Program-made: the position numbers and the translations under genes
Shown here: in pieces, positions 1 to 27,166 of the stretch
Numbering within the stretch: position 1 is the first letter of the stretch
How the letters are laid out: each line of letters begins with the position of its first letter
Source: Leptospira mayottensis 200901116
GTDB taxonomy: Bacteria > Spirochaetota > Leptospiria > Leptospirales > Leptospiraceae
Assembly (NCBI RefSeq): GCF_000306675.2
Contig: NZ_CP024871.1
Location: 1,535,001 to 1,599,000 of the forward strand
Reading direction: 5' to 3'
Length of the DNA: 64,000 nucleotides
The notes under the pieces: generated by a model
Told to the model about the DNA's origin: nothing
Databases searched by the model: none
The model's input: only the letters and a program-made list of their open reading frames with translations

Positions 1-1
1 A

Positions 2-1633
<1,632 letters not shown>

Positions 1634-1791
1634 AATGTCTTCCCGGGAAGCACTTCAACTTGAATCGAAGATATTGCTCTTTTCTCATAGAGTTTAAGGA
1701 TATGGTTTTGGGATTTAAATTCGGATTTTTTTTAAGGTAAGATTTTAGGAACAAATTAAAATATGAATCATAATATTCGCGAATTTGTTTT

Positions 1792-2306
<515 letters not shown>

Positions 2307-2310
<4 letters not shown>

Positions 2311-2498
2311 TTTTCTCCCAAAGAGTTAGAATCAATTACTCGAGCCTGGCTCGAAATGTCTTTTTCTTTTGGAATCGGGGAAACGTTTTTATAAAAAGTT
2401 CTCCAATGCGTATTGGGACGTTCTGTAGGGGTCGTAAAAAAGCGGGAAAGAAAACGATAAACCAGATAAGTCATCAGAATAAAAAGAATCAGTTTCAT
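2307..2498 (-). CDS. Small single-pass membrane protein
   Basis: 63 residues. It begins with a hydrophobic helix (MKLILFILMTYLVYRFL) followed by an Arg- and Pro-containing polar tail. It is probably an inner-membrane protein with a short tail, or an uncleaved signal anchor. Its stop overlaps the start of the downstream lipoprotein gene by four bases, which is the main reason to believe it is real. No clear ribosome-binding site precedes the ATG. Function unknown. Confidence 0.5.
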
Positions 2499-3064
2499 AA
2501 TGTTTACGATTTGTTCAGGCCTAATTTTCTTTTTGAAAGGAGAAAATCCAAGATGAAACGGATTTGATTCGGTTCATCGACCTGTTTCTAATTTGACTTG
2601 GGTCTTGTTTCTTGCAATCGGAAAAAAAGGAAAAAATTTGCCGAATCGTATAAAATCAGTACCTTAGGCCTAACACTTCGGAAGGCATCCTATCTTCTAA
2701 TGACTAGTTGCTATAAATCACCTCGAAAATAGTTTTCAACGTTATATAATGGTTTTTCGAAAGCAGATGAAATGTTTTTGAGATGGCTTCTAATATCTTG
2801 AAATATAGGATTTACATACTTTGGTAAGATTAAGATATGCAGTTTGATCGCGAGTTATTAAGATATTGGTTCTTTAGAATTTTTTAATGTTTTAAACTTT
2901 AATGTGTGAGATCTGTTTGGAAGAAATATAGTCTTTGAGAGAAAAATTCAAAAGTTCATCGTTTCAGCTGTCCGTTTTGAAACGAGATCGATTCGCGTTT
3001 GTTCGATTTGAGAGTTGATTTAGGTTCTAAATTTCTATTCTAAAATAAACTCTGAAAATTGACT
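2499..3064. other. Intergenic region, no gene seen
   Basis: 566 bases of AT-rich spacer between two minus-strand genes. No reading frame with a ribosome-binding site, tRNA-like fold or clear repeat was found. The promoter of the 2498-1792 gene pair must lie at its left end, but no convincing box pair could be picked. Confidence 0.4.
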
Positions 3065-3505
<441 letters not shown>

Positions 3506-3565
3506 CACCGCCCTCCGTTTCGATTGTTATCCCACGATTTATTGACGTGTTCCTCAAAGAGATAT

Positions 3566-3606
<41 letters not shown>

Positions 3607-3615
3607 GCTTGGTCC

Positions 3616-3646
3616 CGAGTTGCCGCTCCCTATTGTCGGCAACTCG
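3616..3646. repeat. Perfect 10-bp inverted repeat (hairpin)
   Basis: Arms 3616-3625 (CGAGTTGCCG) and 3637-3646 (CGGCAACTCG) match perfectly around an 11-base loop. It lies in the spacer between the CBS gene and the kinase gene, without a following T-run. It may be an extragenic repeat or a structured leader. The rest of 3509-3909 shows no supported gene. Confidence 0.5.
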
Positions 3647-3909
3647 TATGCTCGGAACCCACGAGGCAAAGCATAATACACCCTTCATTATTTTTTAGTC
3701 ATCTCGAACGCATTTGTGAGAGCATTTTGTTGAGTTTGGATGCTCGCTATTATCCTAAGGGTTTTTGTATAAGGTTCAAGAATTTTTCAGCGAAGGGAAT
3801 GAATATCTTTTGAATTCAAACCGCGTTCGGGATAGAATTATTGGATTGAGATTGAAAAAAAATTTCGATCTAAGTAGGGTATACTTTTTCTAAGGTTACA
3901 CAGAGAAGA

Positions 3910-7105
<3,196 letters not shown>

Positions 7106-7140
7106 AGGATCCGAAGTTTAAGTCGGAACCGTTCAAAGGG

Positions 7141-7165
7141 ATACTCCGCGAATGATGCGGAGTAT
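7141..7165 (+). terminator. Rho-independent terminator after aldolase gene
   Basis: Perfect 9-bp stem, ATACTCCGC (7141-7149) with GCGGAGTAT (7157-7165), 7-base loop, followed by the T-rich stretch TTCATTTTA. It is 41 bases after the aldolase stop. Confidence 0.75.
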
Positions 7166-8480
<1,315 letters not shown>

Positions 8481-8623
8481 ATTTGTACTTCTTTTGAAAC
8501 AAGGAAGTTTTATCCGTAAATCTTGATTTTTTGAAATTTTCATCTTTGAAGTATGGGCCCATAGCCAACCTCACAAGTTGAGAATTGGAATTGCGATCCC
8601 CGCGGTAGGGATCAAAGCGGGAT

Positions 8624-8678
8624 CGATCCATTGCAAATCTGCAATTTTTTAAAAAAGAGAATCATTCCCAATGGATCG
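8624..8678. repeat. Inverted repeat in convergent intergenic region
   Basis: CGATCCATTG at 8624-8633 pairs perfectly with CAATGGATCG at 8669-8678 across 35 AT-rich bases that themselves hold TTTTTTAAAAAA. It lies between two convergent genes (cysK and the minus-strand gene ending at 8821), so it could serve as a bidirectional terminator. The remainder of 8481-8820 shows no gene. Confidence 0.5.
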
Positions 8679-8820
8679 ACCGGAGCCCGGTTTCGGAGAA
8701 GGAAAAACAGATGATATTTTTTGAATATACTAAAATATCAAAATTAGGAAGTGTTTTTTCTCCGAAAACCGCCCAAACAATCCTTAGAAAATGCGCGAAT
8801 ATGAGTTTCCCCAAATAACA

Positions 8821-9825
<1,005 letters not shown>

Positions 9826-10274
9826 AAGAATAAGGTTCCTGAGAATTTAAATTAATGCTTCAGTATTGGTAAAAGAATGAGAATTGCAATTTATTTCCGA
9901 ATTCAATCGATTTTATTTGATTAAAAATCGAATCGTTTGTCCTAAAACCGGACGCTTTGTAGATTTTTATTCAGATTTTGGGGCAAATTTTAAACTTTAA
10001 AATGAAATAAAAAAATGAAACCTAGATCCGTTAGTCAATTTTCTCATGTAGAAATTTCATTCCAATGAAATCGGGTTATATCATTTTTATTTTTCCCTTG
10101 GGAATCTTTGAAGCGCGCTTTGATTTTGGAGCCTAAAACGAAGTCTCGGGTTTAAATATGATTACGCCCGGATTTATAAAAAAAATACAAAATCCGTTTA
10201 GCCTGAGACTAAGGATGGAATTTTAAAAAAGAAGATTTGAAATCATTGCACTTTGATTTTATGGTGATCCTACA
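9826..10274. other. Divergent intergenic region
   Basis: 449 AT-rich bases between divergent genes, so promoters for both should lie here. No box pair could be chosen with confidence and no repeat or RNA gene was seen. Confidence 0.35.
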
Positions 10275-10547
10275 ATGAAAAGAAAATCGAATTTTAAAAG
10301 ATGGATGACGTCATTGAGCATTCTTATTTTTTGCGGAATTTTATTTGCAAAAGAATCGGAAACGCCAGAAAAAAATCCGGCTACTTCTTCCAAACCAACT
10401 GCTCAAGGATGTTGCAGAATTAAAATGGCCGGTGGCGGATACGACTACTTTGTTAGCACAGAAGAAGACTGCGTCTCTCATAAACAATTTCATTCTTTTC
10501 TAAAAGAAAGGACGCTTTGTTTTGAATCCTTTCCGGAACAATTTTAA
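10275..10547 (+). CDS. Small exported Cys-containing protein
   Basis: 90 residues. A basic N-terminus and hydrophobic helix (WMTSLSILIFCGILFA) form a signal peptide with probable cleavage after FAK. The mature part of about 65 residues has a Pro/Thr/Ser-rich linker and then a compact segment with four cysteines in the order CC, C, C (QGCCRIKM, EEDCVSHK, RTLCFES), suggesting two disulfides in the periplasm. GGTGAT precedes the ATG. I do not recognise a family; it stands alone between spacers. Confidence 0.55.
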   Translation: MKRKSNFKRWMTSLSILIFCGILFAKESETPEKNPATSSKPTAQGCCRIKMAGGGYDYFVSTEEDCVSHKQFHSFLKERTLCFESFPEQF

Positions 10548-10759
10548 ACGAGAATAGAACGGGGCCGCAAAAATCTTATTTGAAAATATAATATACTAAG
10601 AACTCCTACAATTTCAAACCGTAATAAAGACAAAGACGCGCGAAAACCTATAAACCGTTAATACGACTAACTCCTTCATTTAGAGAACCGAAGAAGTTTT
10701 GGGACAAGTTAAGCGCTCTCTAAATAGCGCGGGTTCGATACAAGGAATTCGTTTTATAA

Positions 10760-10793
10760 AATTTCAACCGTTTAAAGGTGTTCGGTTGAAATT
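10760..10793. repeat. Perfect 11-bp inverted repeat
   Basis: AATTTCAACCG (10760-10770) and CGGTTGAAATT (10783-10793) pair perfectly around a 12-base loop, with no T-run after it. It lies 300 bases upstream of the chemoreceptor gene. It could be a binding site or a structured leader. The rest of 10548-11072 shows no gene. Confidence 0.5.
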
Positions 10794-10955
10794 GTGATTA
10801 CCCGTTCATGATCGGTTACGACCTCTTTTTGAAAAAAGATAAAAAAAATCACATATTTATAAAATGACTTATGCGATGGTCTTCTGTGATTTCTTTTTAG
10901 CGTAATTTCAAAACATACTTTGAGATTTTAAAATGTAATTTTATGTTTCAAGAGC

Positions 10956-10994
<39 letters not shown>

Positions 10995-11072
10995 GCGGAA
11001 AAACAATTCAGCCGATGACTATCATTCGCGTATAAAAAAGATTCCCTTCGAACGATTAGTTTCAATTTTAAA

Positions 11073-12896
<1,824 letters not shown>

Positions 12897-14028
12897 CATG
12901 TTCCTTAAGGACTAAAAAGGGGTTTAGGCATATCGAGTTTTTTGAATTAAGAGAATATAAATTGTATATTCAAAAAGTGATATGTAGTCGGTGTGATTCG
13001 AATGTTTTATAAAACCCAGTTTTTTCGTAAAAATAACCTGTGAATACTTTTGTCGTTTGGACCTTAAGAGAGAAAAGGGTGTTCCACTAAAGAACCGATA
13101 TAGTCCTTTGCGTAGATGAATTGTAGGAATTTTTTAGGAATAAGCAATCCTTAAACTATTCCCATTGCCTAAATTGGATTCATCGCGGTTTCGATCGCTT
13201 TTTTAGTCGGTTCCGACTTTGTTTTTTGTTGTTTTAAGTTCATCGTTTCGAGAATCAACTGGATGTTATTTTTCATCCTATGTTTGAATTTCTCGAAAGC
13301 AAGTTTCCTTCTCGCTCAAAGCTTCGTAAGTTCCGATTCGGTAGCTAGCCGTGCGAATTGCGATCTGATTCTGAAACTTTTTATTCGTCTTCTTTTGGAT
13401 AAGAATGAGTTCTTTTTGTTTTTTAATTCCAAAGAAGCCCTATACCTCGTGTAAAATCAACAGCCCATCCAAGGACAAGAAAAATAAAGCTTAGATCTGT
13501 AAAATTGGTTAGGCATAATAAAAGAAACCATTATGAAAAGAAATGCAGAAATATCTAAAATAACCACTTCTCCGAGCTTTTGTTACTAGGTTAAATACAC
13601 GCTCAGGATATAAGATTAAAAAACCAAAACAGGAAGTGAAAATCAAAAGAACGTGAATGATATTTCTTTTCCAGGCGTTTGGTGTGTGGATTTTGGAGAG
13701 AAGAATTCTTTCAAACGGGAAACAAAGCTTTTAGTTGTTTCATATTATTCTTGAAGATTCGTATCTTTTTGATCATAAGAGAATCAATGTTTTAATTCGG
13801 CTTTGGAAAAGTCGTTTGCATCTTATTTTTATCTTGAGTTTTTTAGAATATGTGAGCAGATGCTCATTATTTCTAAAAGAAAGGGTTTAAGGCCATTTAT
13901 AGATCGAAGAGATTTATTTTTTACCGTACAATCTTTCCGGATCGGTCGCAAATATGTGATCTTATTCAGAGCAATTCTTCGATCCAGTATACAATAAAAT
14001 TCCAAAGAGCCCGGGGAGTTCATCAAAA
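12897..14028. other. Long intergenic region, no gene supported
   Basis: 1.1 kb of AT-rich DNA. Short open frames exist (for example 13263-13454, with a hydrophobic N-terminus) but have no ribosome-binding site, family or neighbours to support them. No tRNA, IS end or strong terminator was seen. Decayed coding DNA is possible. Confidence 0.4.
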
Positions 14029-16041
<2,013 letters not shown>

Positions 16042-16080
16042 TAATTTTAGAATATTCGAAAGTTTTTATAGGAGAAAGAT

Positions 16081-16395
<315 letters not shown>

Positions 16396-16401
16396 AAGAA
16401 A

Positions 16402-17418
<1,017 letters not shown>

Positions 17419-17584
17419 CTTAATGTGAGTAACCAATGTGGAATCTCAAGAACTCAACAAAAAGTTTTTTGAATGTATAGGCCCGTAAAGACGGTATTTA
17501 CCGTGTGACTTTTTAGATCGAAAGCGATTTATTTCTATTTTTTACGCGGACTCAAGTTAATAAAATGGCGTATAACGTATTTAG

Positions 17585-18190
17585 GTGAAAGTTTTGAAGG
17601 AAAGAATTCTTTTTGTAGTTATTTTATTTTTTGGAATCGGTATAGGTTTTTTCGGTTGGAAGATATGGAAATCCGGGTCGGTTAGGATTCAAGAACCTGT
17701 TTTTGTGGAAGAATGGTCTAAGGCTGTTTTGAGGAACGCTCAAAACCTGGAAATTCCTTTAAACAAAATCCCAGGCAAACTCAAACTAGTCTATTTTGGA
17801 TTTTCACATTGTCCGGACATGTGCCCAAGAGCGTTGATGGATATGTCTTTGGCTATTAAGGAACTAGGAGAGGAGGGAAAGAATCTGACACCTGTATTTA
17901 TCAGCGTGGATCCGGAGAGGGATTCTCCCGAGTTACTTGCAAAATATGTAAAACAGTTTCCTGAAGAAAGATTGATCGCTTTGACGGGGGAAAAAACGAA
18001 TCTTGATTCTTTGCAGAATGCATTCGGAGTTGTGTCTAAAAAAGTCAGTGCGCCTCAGTTGCAAGGAGGATATACGGTGGACCACACTGTGTTTATTTAT
18101 GTTTTAGACGATCAAAGTAGAATTCTAATGACTTTTCCCGGAGGGACGGACGGGAAAACTCTTGCGGAAGGGATTCGGAAATTTCTTTGA
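17585..18190 (+). CDS. SCO1/SenC copper chaperone-like protein
   Basis: 201 residues. An N-terminal membrane anchor (ILFVVILFFGIGIGFFGW) precedes a thioredoxin-fold domain. The copper-binding motif CPDMCP (C76, C80) and the conserved distal histidine (TVDHTVF, H167) are present. SCO proteins deliver copper to cytochrome oxidase CuA or act as thiol reductases. Located 166 bases after the multicopper oxidase, it may instead help metallate the neighbouring copper proteins. The start is unsure: GTG at 17585, or TTG at 17594, which has AGGTGA suitably upstream. Confidence 0.88.
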   Translation: MKVLKERILFVVILFFGIGIGFFGWKIWKSGSVRIQEPVFVEEWSKAVLRNAQNLEIPLNKIPGKLKLVYFGFSHCPDMCPRALMDMSLAIKELGEEGKNLTPVFISVDPERDSPELLAKYVKQFPEERLIALTGEKTNLDSLQNAFGVVSKKVSAPQLQGGYTVDHTVFIYVLDDQSRILMTFPGGTDGKTLAEGIRKFL

Positions 18191-18550
18191 GACTTGGCGA
18201 TAACGCTTGTATTTTTTCTTTCTAGATGTGCATAGTCGGATCATTTTAGTATAAATTGAATTGAAACAAGAGGAGTTTTTTGGAGCGTGAATCCTTTTAC
18301 AAATCTACTTTAATAAAAGAATATTATACTTGTCTTATTAAGTAAAATGGATATTTGCCGTATGACAGAATAAACTCAGTTTTTTGATAAGAAAATTTTT
18401 AGGGGTCGGTTGAAATAAAGCTTCCCAAAATAAGAGCAGAAGCTTTGGAAAAGTTCTTAGCGTAGAAATGCAAGATCTGTAGAATATTCAGAGAAATGAG
18501 TATGGATTTCAAACGAATTCATGGATGTAAATTGGTCGATGTTGTAAAGT
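18191..18550. other. Convergent intergenic region
   Basis: 360 AT-rich bases between convergent genes. No gene, strong hairpin with T-run or repeat was recognised. Confidence 0.3.
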
Positions 18551-18901
18551 TCAGCGAGGAGGGATCTTGTCGTAAAACGCAAAACCAACCGCTGCTAAAA
18601 TTAAAAGAAAACTCACTGTATGATTCCACCTGATCTTTTCCTTTAAAATCAAGGAAGCAAATAAGATGAAAATGGAGATTGTGATAACCTCTTGTAGAAT
18701 CTTAAGTTGAAAGGCGCTGTAACCTTCTTCTCCGTAACCGATTTGATTGGCAGGAACCATCAAGATATATTCGAAAAGGGCGATTCCCCAGCTGAGTAAA
18801 ATTGTTAAAGGAAGACTCCATCCGTGGAAGAATTTTAAATGACCATACCAAGCGAAGGTCATAAATAGATTGGAGCAAACGAGAAGAAAGAAAGTTTTCA
18901 T
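18551..18901 (-). CDS. DUF486 / DMT-like small membrane protein
   Basis: 116 residues from the ATG at 18901. The frame is open 12 codons upstream, but the family usually begins at this MKTFFLLVCSN. It has four hydrophobic helices and the family hallmark NLFMTFAWYGHLKF near the N-terminus, then VPANQIGYG and LKILQEVITISIF. DUF486 proteins look like half-size drug/metabolite transporters; no substrate is known. It lies downstream of the hsp operon terminator, so it is a separate unit. Confidence 0.8.
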   Translation of the reverse strand: MKTFFLLVCSNLFMTFAWYGHLKFFHGWSLPLTILLSWGIALFEYILMVPANQIGYGEEGYSAFQLKILQEVITISIFILFASLILKEKIRWNHTVSFLLILAAVGFAFYDKIPPR

Positions 18902-18955
18902 AAAAGAATAAAAATTTACAGAGCTATAGATAGGCAATTCGGATTTGGGAAAAAG

Positions 18956-18976
18956 AACCCCGAAAGACTCGGGGTT
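18956..18976 (-). terminator. Terminator of the hsp20-hsp15 operon
   Basis: Stem AACCCCGA (18956-18963) and TCGGGGTT (18969-18976), 5-base loop. Read on the minus strand it is followed by CTTTTT, giving a good intrinsic terminator 140 bases after the hsp15 stop. Confidence 0.75.
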
Positions 18977-19114
18977 TTAAATATGGGCCTTAGACTCCAG
19001 GTAGTGTAACTTGTTACGACAAAAGAAGGAATTCTAAGTAGTTTGTATTTCTTTATAAAATTCGAAAAAGTAAGATTCCGCCGGTGAACTTACAAAAAAA
19101 ACCGGCACCGACGA

Positions 19115-19519
<405 letters not shown>

Positions 19520-19539
19520 AGTGTGGTTCTCCTAAAAAA

Positions 19540-19947
19540 TTACTTAGTTTGAATTTGGATTTTGCGAGGTTTCACGCTTTCCCGAATGGGAAGTGTGAGA
19601 ACTAACACTCCGTTTTTAAATTCTGCATTTGCTTTTTCCGAATCGACTTCCGTAGGAAGTTCCAGTGTTCTATGGAATTTTCCATGGAATCTTTCTGCAC
19701 GATTTACCCCTTGGGTGGATTTTGGCGCGCTTTCCCCATTGAAATGCAGCTGATTTCCACTTATGGTAATCTCCAAATTCTCCGGTTCGATTCCTGGTAT
19801 GAGTGCGGTAACCGTCACTGCATCGACTCCTTTGTGGATATTCAAAGCTGGATAGGCACTTCCGCCGTGGAGTAAAAACGGGTCCCAAAGGCCGGAAAAC
19901 TGATTCTGTAGTTTATGGAGATCTTCAAAGATTCTAAATTCATTCAT
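19540..19947 (-). CDS. hsp20: Small heat shock protein (Hsp20 family), first gene
   Basis: 135 residues from the ATG at 19947, which has AGAGGT at 19958-19963. A TTG eight codons upstream lies inside the operator described next and was rejected. The alpha-crystallin domain covers about 32-125 (PALNIHKGVDAVTVTALIPG, NQLHFNGE, GVLVLTLPIRES) and the protein ends in an IQIQTK tail. It shares the fold but little sequence with its partner, so the two may co-assemble. A CIRCE-like element 17 bases upstream of the ATG suggests heat control by HrcA. Confidence 0.92.
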   Translation of the reverse strand: MNEFRIFEDLHKLQNQFSGLWDPFLLHGGSAYPALNIHKGVDAVTVTALIPGIEPENLEITISGNQLHFNGESAPKSTQGVNRAERFHGKFHRTLELPTEVDSEKANAEFKNGVLVLTLPIRESVKPRKIQIQTK

Positions 19948-19951
19948 GGTG

Positions 19952-20412
<461 letters not shown>

Positions 20413-21828
20413 TCATTTATATTTTACGATAAACGCATCGGTATTTCCATATATAGGAGCCCCGTTGATTCCTCGGTTTGTATTTCCAATAATGTAGAGA
20501 TTCCTTTTTGAATCAAGTCCGAGCTCATTTCCGGAAATGATTGCACCGGGGACGCCAATTCGCTCTATCCATTTGCTTTGTCCGGATGAATTGTGCTTTG
20601 TAAGAAAGGCATCGATAGTTCCTAAAGAATTATCCCCTCCGTCTAAGATATTTCCATTGGTGACACCAATTGTAAAAATGTTTCCGTTTTTGTCTGTAAT
20701 GATCGAATTGATTCTGGTATGTTTTGCTAAACTACTGGTTGGGCCGAATTGGCGGATCCATTGTAATGTACCGCGCGAATCGTATTTGGCTATGGTTCCG
20801 AGTTCATTTCTTCCGCCTAATGTTGTTTCGAATCGACCATTGCTTGATCCGCCTATCAATATATTTCCAAATGGATCTGTGGTTATGGAAGCATAATTAA
20901 AGAACTTGCCGGCAGAACCGAGTTGAGCGAAAAATTGATCGTTGCCATTGCTATTGTATTTTAAAATAAAAATGTCCTCGTCTCCGATACTGGGGAGTGT
21001 ATTTGTCTCATAGTTTGCATCTCCGATACCGGTTATATAAATATCGCCTGTAGTTTGATCGAAGGCAATTCCTTTCGGAAAACTTTGCGCTCTATCGACT
21101 CCAATTTGTTGGACCCAATCCTCGTCTCCATTGTTTTTAAACTTAATGATAAATCCGTTTGATCCTGTCAGAGGACCTCCAAAAGGTCCGGTCGATCTTC
21201 CAGTTATATAAGTGTTTCCAACCGAATCTAACGTCATTTTTTGAGGCATAACTTCATGATTTGCAATCCCCTTTTGTCTAGACCAGATTTGATTTCCGTT
21301 GGAATCGAATTTGATTAGAAACATATCTTCTATTCCCGTAAGTGCTCCCGGATAATTCCCGTTTGTATTGCCGATTATATACACGTTATCGTTCATATCG
21401 ACTGCAATATCGTTCACCTCCAAAGTTGTGTTTGCGTTTCCAATTTGTTTTGTCCAGATTGGATTCATTTGAGAATCATACTTTCCAAGGATAATATCCT
21501 GGATTCCAGTGGCCGCCGCATTATAAACACCTTGGTCCGTATCTCCCGTGATATAGATAAAACCTTTTTCGTCCACGGTTAGGCTTCTACCGTAAGTTGT
21601 CGAGTTAGGCGCTCCGATTGAGAGTGTACGTTCTAATTCAAATGTTTTGGAATCTTCGAGTTCGGATTCGGAAAAAACGTTATCGGTTGCTTCCGTTTCA
21701 ATTCTTACGATTCCTCGAACTAAAAATTGAATCCACGAGTCGTTTGCTTCTGGAGCTGCCACGCCTATTATCTTAGCCGGAGTGCAGGCTTGAAGGAGTA
21801 TAAAAAGAAAAATACAAATGCGATTCAT
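20413..21828 (-). CDS. SBBP-repeat (beta-propeller) lipoprotein, copy 1
   Basis: 471 residues. A short signal with LLQAC at residues 11-15 gives a lipobox Cys15. After a low-complexity region (about 20-70) come seven or so repeats of about 50 residues with the recurring pattern GNxYITGxTNGxY...[28 protein letters not shown], the SBBP type that builds a beta-propeller. Such proteins are exposed in the envelope and may bind proteins or glycans; no ligand is known. GGGGGA precedes the ATG closely, a stronger ribosome-binding site than that of copy 2. It is the downstream member of the tandem pair. Confidence 0.88.
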   Translation of the reverse strand: MNRICIFLFILLQACTPAKIIGVAAPEANDSWIQFLVRGIVRIETEATDNVFSESELEDSKTFELERTLSIGAPNSTTYGRSLTVDEKGFIYITGDTDQGVYNAAATGIQDIILGKYDSQMNPIWTKQIGNANTTLEVNDIAVDMNDNVYIIGNTNGNYPGALTGIEDMFLIKFDSNGNQIWSRQKGIANHEVMPQKMTLDSVGNTYITGRSTGPFGGPLTGSNGFIIKFKNNGDEDWVQQIGVDRAQSFPKGIAFDQTTGDIYITGIGDANYETNTLPSIGDEDIFILKYNSNGNDQFFAQLGSAGKFFNYASITTDPFGNILIGGSSNGRFETTLGGRNELGTIAKYDSRGTLQWIRQFGPTSSLAKHTRINSIITDKNGNIFTIGVTNGNILDGGDNSLGTIDAFLTKHNSSGQSKWIERIGVPGAIISGNELGLDSKRNLYIIGNTNRGINGAPIYGNTDAFIVKYK

Positions 21829-22041
21829 GATATTCCCCCAATTCCCAAACGTTATTTTCGGTTAAAACCTTCGAGGTTTTTTGAGATAGAAATTTTTCAG
21901 GGCATAGGATGTTTTCCCCTATATGGGTAGAATCTGTTTGGTGTTTCTTAAGAAACGAATCGCCTTTTTGGAGAAATTTTTGCCAGAGGAAACTGATTTT
22001 TCAGAGGACTCCGTTTGGTGGTAACTAAGAAGAAAAAATGA

Positions 22042-23457
22042 TCATTTATATTTTACGATAAACGCATCGGTATTTCCATATATAGGAGCCCCGTTGATTC
22101 CTCGGTTTGTATTTCCAATAACGTAGAGATTCCTTTTTGAATCAAGTCCGAGCCCATTTCCGGAAATGGTTGCATCGGGGACGCCAATCCGTTCCATCCA
22201 TTGAATTCGTCCGGATGAATTGTGTTTTGTAATAAATGCGTCTTGAATTCCTGAAGAATTATCTCTTCCATTTAAGATATTTCCATTTGTATAACCCGTA
22301 GTAAAAATATTTCCATATATATCGGTTATGATAGAATGGATCACCGCTTGTTTTGGAGGAGCGCTATCGGGACCGAATTGTTGAACCCATTGTAAGGCGC
22401 CGAATGAATTATATTTTGCTATGGTTCCAAGCCAACTCGTTCCGGTTGATTTATCTTTAAAACGACCGTTACTCGTTCCACCTACAAAAATATTTCCGGA
22501 TAAATCCACAGTTATGGATTTACCATGAAAGGATTTTTCAAAGAAACCTAATTGAGCGAAAAATTGACGATTACCGTTATTGTCATATTTAAGGATAAAA
22601 AGGTCATCAATTCCGATTCCCGATGCGGTATTTTTTTCATAATCTGCGTTCCCAGAACCGGTGATATAAATGTCACTTGTGGTTTTGTTAATTGCCAACC
22701 CTTCCGGAAAACTCCTTGCATTAGGGATTGCGATTTGTTGGACCCAATCCTCGTCTCCGTTGTTTTTAAACTTAATGATAAATCCGTTTGATCCTGTCAG
22801 AGGACCTCCAAAAGGTCCGGTCGATTTTCCAGTTATATAAGTGTTTCCAACCGAATCTAACGTCATTTTTTGAGGCATAACTTCATAATTTGCAATCCCC
22901 TTTTGTCTAGACCAGATTTGGTCTCCGTTGGAATCGAATTTGATTAGAAACATGTCTTTTTTACCCGTAAGTGCTCCCGGATAATTCCTGTTTGTATTGC
23001 CGGTTATATACACGTTATCGTTCATATCGACTGCAATATCGCTCACATCCAAAGTTGTGTTTGCGTTTCCAATTTGTTTCGTCCAGATCGGATTCATTTG
23101 AGAATCATACTTTCCAAGAATAATATCCCGGATTCCAGTGGCCGCCGCATTGTAAACACCTTGGTCCGTATCTCCCGTGATATAGATAAAACCTTTTTCG
23201 TCTACGATTAGGCTTCTACTGTAAGTTGTCGAGTTAGGCGCTCCGATTGAGAGTGTACGTTCTAATTCAAATGTTTTGGAATCTTCGAGTTCGGATTCGG
23301 AAAAAACGTTATCGGTTGCTTCCGTTTCAATTCTTACGATTCCTCGAACTAAAAATTGAATCCACGAGTCGTTTGCTTCTGGAGCTGCCACGCCTATTAT
23401 CTTAGCCGGAGTACAGGCTTGAAGGAGTATAAAAAGGAAAATACAAATGCGATTCAT
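22042..23457 (-). CDS. SBBP-repeat (beta-propeller) lipoprotein, copy 2
   Basis: 471 residues from the ATG at 23457, equivalent to the start of copy 1; a TTG seven codons earlier was not used. Signal, lipobox Cys15 and the first 225 residues are almost identical to copy 1. The stretch from about residue 225 to 420 differs widely (for example [20 protein letters not shown] against [20 protein letters not shown]), and the C-terminus is again nearly identical. The ribosome-binding site is weaker (GAGAAAAG). The paralogues may display different propeller faces. Confidence 0.88.
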   Translation of the reverse strand: MNRICIFLFILLQACTPAKIIGVAAPEANDSWIQFLVRGIVRIETEATDNVFSESELEDSKTFELERTLSIGAPNSTTYSRSLIVDEKGFIYITGDTDQGVYNAAATGIRDIILGKYDSQMNPIWTKQIGNANTTLDVSDIAVDMNDNVYITGNTNRNYPGALTGKKDMFLIKFDSNGDQIWSRQKGIANYEVMPQKMTLDSVGNTYITGKSTGPFGGPLTGSNGFIIKFKNNGDEDWVQQIAIPNARSFPEGLAINKTTSDIYITGSGNADYEKNTASGIGIDDLFILKYDNNGNRQFFAQLGFFEKSFHGKSITVDLSGNIFVGGTSNGRFKDKSTGTSWLGTIAKYNSFGALQWVQQFGPDSAPPKQAVIHSIITDIYGNIFTTGYTNGNILNGRDNSSGIQDAFITKHNSSGRIQWMERIGVPDATISGNGLGLDSKRNLYVIGNTNRGINGAPIYGNTDAFIVKYK

Positions 23458-23908
23458 GATACTTTTCTCAATTTCCAAAGGTTATTTTCGACGAAAACCT
23501 TCGAGACTTTTTGAGACTGAAATTTTTCAGGGCATAGGATGTTTTCCCCTATATGGGGAATCTATTAACGTGAGTTAACAAATGCGAAAGCGATTATTAT
23601 TCTGTGATCCGCAGAGAACAGCACTTTAGTTTCAGCTCGCGAGCCATTGTAGTTATGAAAATTACGAGCGATTCGCCCAAACTTTTTTATATCGAATTCA
23701 CATTAACGTTATTTGGCGTTTCTTAAAAACAAATCACCTTTCAATGAGACATCCCAGCAGTTCTATCGTTTACTTTTGGTGCTTTTCCTACCGCTTTCTC
23801 ATTTCATGGCATTGGCCTCCGTTTGTAAATTGAGAAGGGAAGTTGTTCTTTTTAAGAGTGATTCGATTGAGGTTTGTCTGGAAATCGGAAAGATGCAAAC
23901 TTGAGGTC
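23458..23908. other. Spacer between the SBBP gene and the polysaccharide locus
   Basis: The left 100 bases belong to the duplication. The rest is divergent spacer. A 63-codon frame at 23713-23904 has no ribosome-binding site or family and is not accepted. Confidence 0.35.
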
Positions 23909-23925
23909 TGTTCAACAGTTGAACA
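23909..23925. promoter_or_regulatory. 17-bp perfect palindrome, candidate operator
   Basis: TGTTCAAC-A-GTTGAACA, 8-bp arms around one base, seven bases upstream of a TTGACA box. Its symmetry fits a dimeric winged-helix regulator such as the one encoded at 24061. It may be an autoregulatory site of the polysaccharide operon. Confidence 0.55.
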
Positions 23926-23932
23926 AAATTTC

Positions 23933-23963
23933 TTGACAGGATTCCTTTGCGTTTTTTTATGAA
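23933..23963 (+). promoter_or_regulatory. Probable sigma70 promoter of the polysaccharide locus
   Basis: TTGACA at 23933-23938 is a perfect -35 box; TATGAA at 23958-23963 is the best -10, with a longish 19-base spacer. It lies about 100 bases upstream of the regulator gene. The transcription start is not determined. Confidence 0.45.
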
Positions 23964-24060
23964 TCAGGATTTTCCAATTCTGGGACTGACCCGGCGAAGC
24001 TATACTCGGAGCTTCCGTTAGAGTTCCTTTTTCCGAATCTCCTTCTTTTTGGGGTTCCCT

Positions 24061-24381
<321 letters not shown>

Positions 24382-24385
24382 GGCG

Positions 24386-25369
<984 letters not shown>

Positions 25370-25397
25370 TTTTTAAAAGAGGCTTAGTTTTTAGAAT

Positions 25398-27150
<1,753 letters not shown>

Positions 27151-27166
27151 TCTTTGGGTGCATTGT

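Noticed and set aside
13263..13454. 63-codon frame with hydrophobic N-terminus
   Set aside because: No ribosome-binding site, neighbour or recognisable sequence; AT-rich DNA often gives hydrophobic frames.
13803..13997. Short frame before the cupredoxin fusion
   Set aside because: A frame of similar length exists on the opposite strand and neither has any supporting feature.
23713..23904. 63-codon frame before the polysaccharide locus
   Set aside because: No ribosome-binding site and it ends just before the operator and promoter; chance frame.
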